Shown here: positions 1-5,282 of the stretch, piece after piece
Layout: each line of letters opens with the position of its first letter
Numbering within the stretch: position 1 is the stretch's first letter
Source: Planctomycetota bacterium
GTDB lineage: Bacteria > Planctomycetota > UBA1135 > GCA-002686595
Assembly (NCBI GenBank): GCA_029259675.1
Contig: JAJDES010000540.1
Span: forward strand, 1-10,101
Length of the DNA stretch: 10,101 nt
Direction of reading: 5' to 3'
Notes under the pieces: generated by a model
Told to the model about the DNA's origin: nothing
The model's database searches: none
What the model saw: the letters and a program-made list of their open reading frames with translations, nothing else
Made by a program: the position numbers and the translations under genes

Positions 1-1
1 A

Positions 2-358
2 AAAGCGATCCACGCCGCCGGTATCCGCCTGCGTCGCGATTATGTTTGCCTGGATCATCCCGAGGGGGTCGGCGGACACGAAAATGATTCGGTATATCGC
101 TTGCCCAACACGGGCATCCTCTACCACGCCTTGAATAGCGACAACATTGACCTCAGCAAGAGCTGGGTCGTCGGAGACAGCACCCTCGAGCTGGCTTCGG
201 GTTGGCGCGCCGGCTGCCATATGGGCGCCGTCTCGACGGGCTTGGGGCTCTCGGATGGAACCTTCCAACTCGAACCCGAATTCATGGCTGCGGACCTGAG
301 CGAAGCTTTGCAAATCCTCTTGCAGGCCGGAAACGTCCACCCCACCATGGCGGCCTAG
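2..358 (+). CDS. HAD-superfamily phosphatase, HisB-N/GmhB-like (partial, 5' end missing)
   Basis: The frame is open from the left edge and ends at TAG 356-358, giving the last 118 residues. The segment PNTGIL (codons from about 101) followed by IDLSKSWVVGDSTLEL matches the region of HAD class IIIA phosphatases (histidinol-phosphatase and heptose-bisphosphate phosphatase type) that carries motif III and the acidic motif IV GD-x-x-x-[DE], followed by the usual A-G-W-R-A-G-C and G-L-G stretch. Family knowledge: these are cytosolic Mg-dependent phosphatases acting on small sugar or histidinol phosphates. Oddities: the lysine usually found just before P-x-x-G in GmhB-type enzymes is not in its usual place (RLPNTG), and the zinc-loop pattern C-x-H...C-x-C is reduced to one C-x-x-H, so the zinc site is probably lost. 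The nucleophile DxD motif lies outside the window. The superfamily is fairly certain; the substrate is unknown. No minus-strand gene or operon partner is visible nearby. Confidence 0.72.
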   Translation, partial: KAIHAAGIRLRRDYVCLDHPEGVGGHENDSVYRLPNTGILYHALNSDNIDLSKSWVVGDSTLELASGWRAGCHMGAVSTGLGLSDGTFQLEPEFMAADLSEALQILLQAGNVHPTMAA

Positions 359-374
359 GCTGCGGGCCCCAAAA

Positions 375-412
375 AGGCCTCCCCGATGGGACCCGCAAAG
401 TGCGGGGAGCCT
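375..412. terminator. Imperfect hairpin after the HAD gene, T-run on the minus-strand side
   Basis: CTCCCCG (379-385) pairs perfectly with CGGGGAG (403-409), and AGG (375-377) pairs with CCT (410-412) around one bulged C; the loop is 17 nt. The A5 run at 371-375 becomes a T-run immediately after the hairpin when read on the minus strand, so the structure resembles an intrinsic terminator for leftward transcription. It has no T-run for the upstream rightward HAD gene. The rest of 359-614 contains no gene that I can support: only a short direct repeat of CCATTCTGG (443-451 and 455-463) and GC-rich sequence before the CBS gene. Confidence 0.35.
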
Positions 413-614
413 CGATGATCTCCAATTGGGGCGCTCCGGGGGCCATTCTGGAGCCCATTCTGGGGGCTGGGCCACGGCAACCTCGGCTTCCTAGGCCTTT
501 GGTTCCACAGCCCGGTAGTATTAGATTCGGGGGGTGCTGAATCCGGCGCCGTTCGGCGGAATCAGCTGCGGCCTCAACTCCCGCACTTTGCCGCGTCCCC
601 CAGATGTTGCCGCG

Positions 615-1061
615 ATGAAAACAATAGGCGAGATTCTGACTGGCTTTGAGGTCGCTTGCATGAGCGCAAGCGATAGCGTCAAGGCCGCCGCCGTGGAAAT
701 GAGTTCCAGGCGCATTGGTGCCGTGCTCGTCCTCGACGAGGCACAAAACCCCACGGGCATCTTCACCGAGCGCGACCTGATGACGCGAGTCATCGCCAAG
801 GGGCTCGACCCTGCCGGGGAAACGCTCGGCACTCATATGAGCAAGGATTTGTTCACGCTGAGCGTGGACGACACCTTGACGGATTCCGCCGTCAAACTGC
901 AGGAGCGCCACATTCGCCACGTGCCCGTGGTTCAAGACGGCAAAGTCATCTGCCTTTTGAGTTTGCGCGACCTCTTGCGCGAACTCTTGACCATCAAGGT
1001 CGGCGAAGTCCGTTCGCTCAAAGCCTACATTCAAGGCTCGGGCGAAATGGAAGCCCAGTAG
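615..1061 (+). CDS. Stand-alone two-CBS-domain protein
   Basis: This is a 148-residue cytosolic protein made of a tandem CBS pair (Bateman module) and nothing else. CBS1 spans about residues 8-62 and ends with GIFTERDL; CBS2 spans about 74-125 and contains RHVPVV followed by SLRDLL. Both halves keep the G-x-x-[ST]-x-x-D type signature (T51/D54 and S116/D119) that holds the ribose and phosphate of bound adenosine nucleotides. A helical tail with SLKAYI closes the protein, as in many single-module CBS proteins. Family role: binding AMP, ATP, NAD or SAM as an energy or redox sensor; partner proteins cannot be deduced here. The ATG at 615 is preferred because MKTIGEIL begins exactly where related proteins begin. 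The same frame opens at GTG 534, but the extra 27 residues are proline-rich and unlike the family. No convincing Shine-Dalgarno sequence precedes 615. The gene converges on the FecR-like gene to its right. Confidence 0.88.
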   Translation: MKTIGEILTGFEVACMSASDSVKAAAVEMSSRRIGAVLVLDEAQNPTGIFTERDLMTRVIAKGLDPAGETLGTHMSKDLFTLSVDDTLTDSAVKLQERHIRHVPVVQDGKVICLLSLRDLLRELLTIKVGEVRSLKAYIQGSGEMEAQ

Positions 1062-1075
1062 ATCCCCGAGACCCC

Positions 1076-1095
1076 CAATCGGGCGCGCCCGATTG
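1076..1095. terminator. Perfect 20-bp palindrome between convergent genes (candidate bidirectional terminator)
   Basis: The ten bases at 1076-1085 are the exact reverse complement of 1086-1095, centred on an 8-bp GGCGCGCC. It starts 14 bp after the CBS stop codon and lies between two convergent genes. As RNA it can fold into an 8-bp stem with a CGCG loop on either strand, which suits a bidirectional terminator. There is no T-run on either side, so intrinsic termination is uncertain; a protein-binding site is the alternative. Confidence 0.4.
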
Positions 1096-1164
1096 CCGGA
1101 GTGGTTGCCGGATTGGATCTTCGCGCGCGGAGGGATTCGAACACGCGCCTGCGCAAGCCGCGCA

Positions 1165-1217
1165 CAAGCGGTCAGCCGCTTCGCCCTAGGGAGGACCCGG
1201 CAAGCGGAGCCCGCTTG
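1165..1217 (-). repeat. Two copies of one hairpin (CAAGCGG/CCGCTT) straddling the stop codon of the FecR-like gene
   Basis: CAAGCGG-TCAG-CCGCTT lies at 1165-1181 and CAAGCGG-AGC-CCGCTTG at 1201-1217, so the left arms are identical and 36 bp apart. The second copy is a perfect 7-bp stem with a 3-nt loop inside the last codons of the minus-strand gene. The first, with six paired bases, begins a few bases past its stop codon (1186-1188). An 8-bp palindrome, CCCTAGGG (1184-1191), overlaps the stop between them. A third short hairpin, TGCGC-AAGCC-GCGCA, follows at 1150-1164. The cluster probably shapes the 3' end of the leftward transcript. Confidence 0.45.
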
Positions 1218-1848
1218 TGGGCAGGATCCGCGCGGGCCAGGTCCCCGGCTTGCGAACCACTGTCGTGCGCACGCGAATCGCTTGCCCGCCGTGGTGCACC
1301 ACTTGGATCTCTTTGCTGGGCAAGCAATCGAAATGATAGGCCCCCTTGCCCAAGTCCAGGCGCCAGGCCTGCTCCTCAAAACTCATGCGCACCTGACCGC
1401 GGCGCAGCTCCGCATCCATCTTGCGCGCTCGGTGCACAACCCATTCCATGTTGGCTTCGATCGCTTTGGATGCGGGCCGCCACTCAAAGGCCGCCGGTCC
1501 CTCCAAGCGCAAACTCGAAAGCCCTTCGAAGCGCAATTCCAATGAACTCGCGACGCCGAGTTCAATGTAAACGGGCTGAGCGAAAGTTCGACTGCCGTGA
1601 CTCGGTCGCAATTGACCGCCCTTGCCGCCCTGCTCGAAAATGCGAGCGCTGCCCGTCAACACGACCAGTTCGCCGGGCGGGAGCGCTTTCTTGTCGTCAT
1701 CGGACACATCGATTGTTGCGCCCTCCGATTGCCGGTTCGCTTGGATTGCGACTGAAGACTCTGGAACCAAATCGGCTTGAAAGGCCAGCGCAAAGGCGCA
1801 CAACAAAGCTTGATAGGAAACGGGCATGACACCCGCTACATCGACCAT
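1186..1848 (-). CDS. Exported protein with FecR-like domain
   Basis: This is a 220-residue protein from ATG 1848, or 213 residues from the in-frame ATG at 1827. Both starts lack a clear ribosome-binding site, and both place a hydrophobic stretch (YQALLCAFALAFQA) near the N-terminus that looks like a short signal peptide, although the n-region has no lysine or arginine. The middle part reads GELVVLTGSARIFEQ, then a stretch with GVASSLELRFEGLSSLRLEGPAAFEW. That series of short beta strands with a final G-P-A resembles the FecR domain, in which a surface-exposed value such as a charge or scaffold is presented in the periplasm. FecR proteins classically regulate an ECF sigma factor, but many planctomycete-type FecR proteins have no sigma partner, and none is seen here. 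The C-terminal third is a charged beta-rich segment that I do not recognise. The gene lies 232 bp downstream of mcsB on the same strand, so cotranscription is possible but not compelling. The FecR assignment comes from sequence pattern only. Confidence 0.6.
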   Translation of the reverse strand: MVDVAGVMPVSYQALLCAFALAFQADLVPESSVAIQANRQSEGATIDVSDDDKKALPPGELVVLTGSARIFEQGGKGGQLRPSHGSRTFAQPVYIELGVASSLELRFEGLSSLRLEGPAAFEWRPASKAIEANMEWVVHRARKMDAELRRGQVRMSFEEQAWRLDLGKGAYHFDCLPSKEIQVVHHGGQAIRVRTTVVRKPGTWPARILPTSGLRLPGPP

Positions 1849-2080
1849 TGGCGAGTCGCGGCTCGACTATGTTTCAAAACGAATCCGACCCGCCCGATGC
1901 GCTACCTTCGAGGACAGAAGTTCTTTCCCGCCAGGGTAAAAATGGTGCTGCGCGCTCAAACCGGACAGCATGGCGGAAATTCCCACCGGCCCGCGCCCAC
2001 GGTGATTTTCCGAATAAAGCGCGACAATCCATCGAGCCTCGGGCCAGGCCGCAGGACTTGCGTCCCAAAGGCTGTCCTCG

Positions 2081-3184
2081 CTAGCTTGAGGAATCGGTAA
2101 AGCGCTGCCGCAAGTAAGCCGCCCGCAGGCGATCGCGCTCACTAACTTCCAGCAGCGCACTGGTCGTCGCTCCGTGCAAGGCCTGCAAGTGTCCGCGCTG
2201 AATCTGCACCGCCATTTGCATCATGTTTTGAGCGGCACCCTTGGGGAGCAGTCCCAAGCACTCGCCCAGGCGCACTTGGGACAAGTGCGTCAGTGCCAAC
2301 TCGGTCGGCATGGAGCGCGCGGTGCGCAGCATTCCATAGGAGCGCGAAGCGCGATCGTTGATGGCACCGCGCTGCTCGTCCAACAACACGTCGCGAACCT
2401 TGCGCTCAAAGGAGACGATACTGGGCACCAGGGCCTTGAGGTCTTCGACCAACTGAACTTCGCTGCGGCCCAAGGTCACTTGGTTGCTGATTTGATAGAA
2501 GTCGCCGGCAGCGCGGCTGCCTTCGCCATACATACCGCGCACGGCCAGCCCGGTACGCTGGGCCGCCGTGAATACTTTTTCGAGTTCCGAACGCACCATG
2601 CCCAGGGCCGGCAAGTGCAACATGACAGAAGCGCGCAGTCCGGTTCCGACATTCGTTGGACAGCCCGTCAAGTAACCCAAGCGCGGCGAACAGGCAAAGC
2701 GCAACTTTCCCTCGAGCTCGCGGTCGAGACCGCTGACGCGCTCCCAGGCCAAGTCCAAATCAAAGCCGGCGGCCATTCCCTGCAGGCGCAAGTGATCCTC
2801 TTCATTGATCATCACCGACAGCGTTTCCGTTTCTCCGAAGGCCACGGCCCGGCCGGCCAAAACCGGCTGCTTGCTGCCCGTAGGCGCCAAGTCGCGACTG
2901 ATCAGGTGGCGCTCGCGCAGCACCAAACGCAGGACCGGTTCCGCCTCGCCGATGGGAACCCAAATCGTGCCCCCGTCGATGCGCTGCTCGACCAAGAGCG
3001 CCTGCAGCTCCTCCGCCAGGGAAGTCGCCTGGGCCTCATCCAAGCGCAAGATGAAAGGAAATCCCGCAACGTTCCGAGCCAGGCGCGTCCGACACGACAC
3101 CACCACATCCGAATCCGGGCCTTCGGATTGGATCCAAGATCCGGTTCGCTCTGCGAAACGGGCACAATCAAAGGAGATGCTCAA
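2081..3184 (-). CDS. mcsB: Protein arginine kinase McsB (ATP:guanido phosphotransferase family)
   Basis: This is a 367-residue protein close to the usual McsB length (about 350-365). McsB phosphorylates arginine side chains on proteins, marking them for the ClpCP protease, and is related to creatine and arginine kinases. Recognisable in order: SCRTRLARN (residues 30-38), the catalytic INEEDHLR (126-133), the loop cysteine in CPTNVGTGLRAS (175-186), and RGMYGEGS through QISNQVTLG (216-239), which together form the nucleotide and guanidinium site. Near the C-terminus RDRLRA (350-355) matches the RDxxRA motif of McsB, which binds phosphoarginine allosterically. This supports a true protein kinase rather than a free-arginine kinase. 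The longest frame begins at a TTG (3182-3184) without a visible Shine-Dalgarno sequence; no ATG or GTG lies upstream in frame, and later starts would remove conserved sequence. There is no mcsA, ctsR or clpC gene beside it. The FecR-like gene follows downstream on the same strand. Confidence 0.93.
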   Translation of the reverse strand: MSISFDCARFAERTGSWIQSEGPDSDVVVSCRTRLARNVAGFPFILRLDEAQATSLAEELQALLVEQRIDGGTIWVPIGEAEPVLRLVLRERHLISRDLAPTGSKQPVLAGRAVAFGETETLSVMINEEDHLRLQGMAAGFDLDLAWERVSGLDRELEGKLRFACSPRLGYLTGCPTNVGTGLRASVMLHLPALGMVRSELEKVFTAAQRTGLAVRGMYGEGSRAAGDFYQISNQVTLGRSEVQLVEDLKALVPSIVSFERKVRDVLLDEQRGAINDRASRSYGMLRTARSMPTELALTHLSQVRLGECLGLLPKGAAQNMMQMAVQIQRGHLQALHGATTSALLEVSERDRLRAAYLRQRFTDSSS

Positions 3185-3477
3185 AGCAGTGGGTTGTCGC
3201 TTTACTTTGGAATTTTGTTCGGGGGCCGGCCCTGGGGCGGGGCGAGCCGGGGAAGCTTCATTCAGGCGCTGGCGAGAGCCGAATCGCCGAGTAACATTCT
3301 AGGCGTCTGGAGCGGTCTACCCAACCGATGGCTCGCCCCGGACTCGAAACCCAACGCGGTCAGAGAAAATCCCGAGAGGACACGGGTCCCAAAACTAATT
3401 TTCACGGTCTAGCCGGGCCCAAGCCCACAACTGGGCCTTGAGCGATCCGGACCGCAGACCGATATGGCAGCAGGACC
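3185..3477. promoter_or_regulatory. Divergent intergenic region with leader hairpin
   Basis: This 293-bp region separates leftward mcsB from the rightward permease gene, so promoters for both should lie here. It holds an AT-rich patch, AAAACTAATTTT (3391-3402), in otherwise GC-rich sequence; this is a plausible promoter element for the permease, but no confident -35/-10 pair can be named. Downstream, GGCCCA (3416-3421) pairs perfectly with TGGGCC (3432-3437) around a 10-nt loop, about 40 bp ahead of the permease start, and could fold in its leader RNA. No coding region can be supported. Confidence 0.35.
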
Positions 3478-5271
3478 ATGACCCTAGAGCCCCAGATCAT
3501 CGTCCTGGCCACCCTGCTCGTGTCGGTGGTGCTCTTCGTGACCGACGCCATGCGGTACGACTTGATCGCCATCGGCGTCGTCTTGGTGTTGGCGATCACG
3601 GGAGTCCTGACACCCGACCAGGCGTTTTCAGGATTTTCTTCCGAAGCGATCGTGGTGATCGCTTCCATGTACGTGTTCGGTCGCGCAACGGCGCGCTGGG
3701 GAATTGCCGAATACATCGCCGAGAAGTTGTTGCTCAGCGGGCGTCAGTCCGAATCGGGCACGATCATGCGCGTGTTCACAGTCGCAGGACTGATGTCCTC
3801 GATCCTTTCGAACACCGGCGTGGTGGCCACCCTCATTCCCGTGCTGGGTTCGGTCGCCAAGCAGTGCAAATTGCCCATCTCGCGACTTCTAATGCCGCTG
3901 GCCTTCGGCAGTCTTTTGGGTGGCATGGTCACCGTCATCGGCACCTCCACCAACGTGGCCGTCAACGGCGCCATACGCGATGCGGGAGGATTGCCCTTCA
4001 CCCTGTTCGAGTTCACGCTCTTCGGTTTGCTGATGCTGGGCTTGGGCGCCCTCTTTTTCATCGGGCCGGGCCGCGCACTGCTGCCCCGCAAGCGACTCGA
4101 CCAATCCTTGAGCGAGCACTACCAAGTGCCCAAGTTCATGACGGAAGTGCTGGTCGAACCCTCCAGCGCCCTCATCAACCGCGTTGTCGCCGACGCGAAA
4201 TTCTTTGATGCCTACGGGGTCTCCGTGCTGGGCATTGTGCGCGCAGAGGAAGAGGGCGGCGGCACAGTATTGGCACCGGGTCCCTACAACCGCATCCGCA
4301 CCGATGACGTGCTCATGGTTCAAGGCGATCCCGACGCCATCCTGCGCCTGCGCCAGGATCTCGGTCTGCGCGAACGCGCCACGGCCAATGTCGGCAACAA
4401 CCCGTTGCACTCCAGCGATGTGCTCCTGGTCGAAACCGTTGTGCCCGCCACCAGCAACTTGATCGGCAGCACGCTCAAGGATGCGGACTTCCACAATCAA
4501 ACCGGCCTGAACGTATTGGCCATCTCCAAGCACGGCGACGTTCAGCCGCGCATGATCGGCGATGCGCAGCTGCAAGTCGGCGACACCCTGCTGATCCAAG
4601 GTCACCGGCGCGACATCGATCGCCTGCGAGCCAGCCGCGAGTTGCTGGTACTGGATGAGCTTGAACATCAAAAGTTCGGCCGCGGTGCCCTGATCACCGT
4701 CGCGTTGTTGCTCGGCGTCCTGCTGCTCACGGCCCTCACGGACATGGGACTTTCCATTGCCGCGCTCACCGGAGCCGTCGGTTTGGTCGTGACGCGTTGC
4801 TTGCGCCCCGAGGAAGTCCGGCGCTCGATCGATTGGTCCGTCTTGATTTTGATCGGCGGCATGTTGGCCCTCGGCAAAGCCTTCGAATTGCATCACTTGG
4901 GCACTGCAGTAGCCGATTGGATTACCGGCATGGGCTCGGGCGCCGGCAATGAATACCTGGTGCTCAGTTTGCTGCTGATCATCACCACCTTGCTGACCCA
5001 AGTCATGAATCATGTCACTGCGGGCGTGATCATGACTCCCGTGGCCATGTCCCTGGCGCATGGCTTGGAAGCCAACGACCGTCCTTTCCTCATGGCCGTC
5101 TTGGTCGGCGCCAACTTGGCTTTCATGTCACCGGTCGCTCACCAGGCGAACGCCATGGTCATGGGTCCAGGTGACTATCGCTATCGCGACTTCCTGCGCG
5201 TCGGCACCCCCTTGACGATTTACCTCGGTGTGGCGGCGGTGTTCTTCATACCCATGTTTTGGCCCTTCTGA
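3478..5271 (+). CDS. SLC13/DASS-family permease with two central RCK_C (TrkA-C) domains
   Basis: This is a 597-residue inner-membrane transporter. Hydrophobic segments occupy about residues 5-200 and 400-597, and a soluble insert of some 200 residues lies between them. The first membrane half contains SNTGVVATLIP (111-121) and GTSTNVAVNG (155-164), corresponding to the SNT-type substrate and sodium-binding loop of the SLC13/DASS family. The second half has the related MNHVTAGVIMTP (510-521) and the C-terminal signature SPVAHQANAMVMGPGDYRYRDF (551-572). The insert holds two RCK_C-like units (about 220-300 and 310-392), each with the pattern of a beta-rich domain ending in D-D/G-D-x-L-x-x-Q-G. 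Relatives move sulfate, dicarboxylates or other small anions with sodium; the substrate here cannot be read from sequence, and the RCK_C domains probably gate or sense a ligand. The start ATG 3478 is preceded by AGGA at a short spacing. The next gene begins 11 bp after the stop, suggesting cotranscription. Confidence 0.9.
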   Translation: MTLEPQIIVLATLLVSVVLFVTDAMRYDLIAIGVVLVLAITGVLTPDQAFSGFSSEAIVVIASMYVFGRATARWGIAEYIAEKLLLSGRQSESGTIMRVFTVAGLMSSILSNTGVVATLIPVLGSVAKQCKLPISRLLMPLAFGSLLGGMVTVIGTSTNVAVNGAIRDAGGLPFTLFEFTLFGLLMLGLGALFFIGPGRALLPRKRLDQSLSEHYQVPKFMTEVLVEPSSALINRVVADAKFFDAYGVSVLGIVRAEEEGGGTVLAPGPYNRIRTDDVLMVQGDPDAILRLRQDLGLRERATANVGNNPLHSSDVLLVETVVPATSNLIGSTLKDADFHNQTGLNVLAISKHGDVQPRMIGDAQLQVGDTLLIQGHRRDIDRLRASRELLVLDELEHQKFGRGALITVALLLGVLLLTALTDMGLSIAALTGAVGLVVTRCLRPEEVRRSIDWSVLILIGGMLALGKAFELHHLGTAVADWITGMGSGAGNEYLVLSLLLIITTLLTQVMNHVTAGVIMTPVAMSLAHGLEANDRPFLMAVLVGANLAFMSPVAHQANAMVMGPGDYRYRDFLRVGTPLTIYLGVAAVFFIPMFWPF

Positions 5272-5282
5272 AGCGCGGCGCC

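Noticed and set aside
282..1379. Minus-strand open frame of 365 codons running across the CBS gene and both flanking gaps
   Set aside because: It overlaps the CBS-domain gene and the end of the FecR-like gene in other frames, and its composition is that of a shadow frame.
1101..1829. Plus-strand frame of 242 codons opposite the FecR-like gene
   Set aside because: The translation is dominated by arginine, proline and alanine with no hydrophobic core pattern. The minus strand gives a signal-like N-terminus and ordered beta strands instead.
1867..2080. Possible small gene between the FecR-like gene and mcsB on the minus strand
   Set aside because: The open frames here have no ribosome-binding site and no recognisable features, and the longest overlaps the mcsB C-terminus in another frame. 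The stretch looks like plain intergenic sequence.
3300..3365. tRNA-like impression on the minus strand (GGTTGGGTAGAC and a TTTCGAGTCC segment)
   Set aside because: The two segments are in the wrong order for one tRNA, the D-stem does not pair and no anticodon arm can be built.
2174..3412. Long open frame (412 codons) on the plus strand opposite mcsB
   Set aside because: It is antisense to a gene with all McsB motifs, and its translation is rich in H, Q, R and G without domain patterns, as expected for a shadow frame in GC-rich DNA.
3889..5061. Long open frame (390 codons) on the minus strand opposite the SLC13 permease
   Set aside because: It is antisense to a clear transporter. The translation is dominated by G, Q, H and A and shows no recognisable fold.
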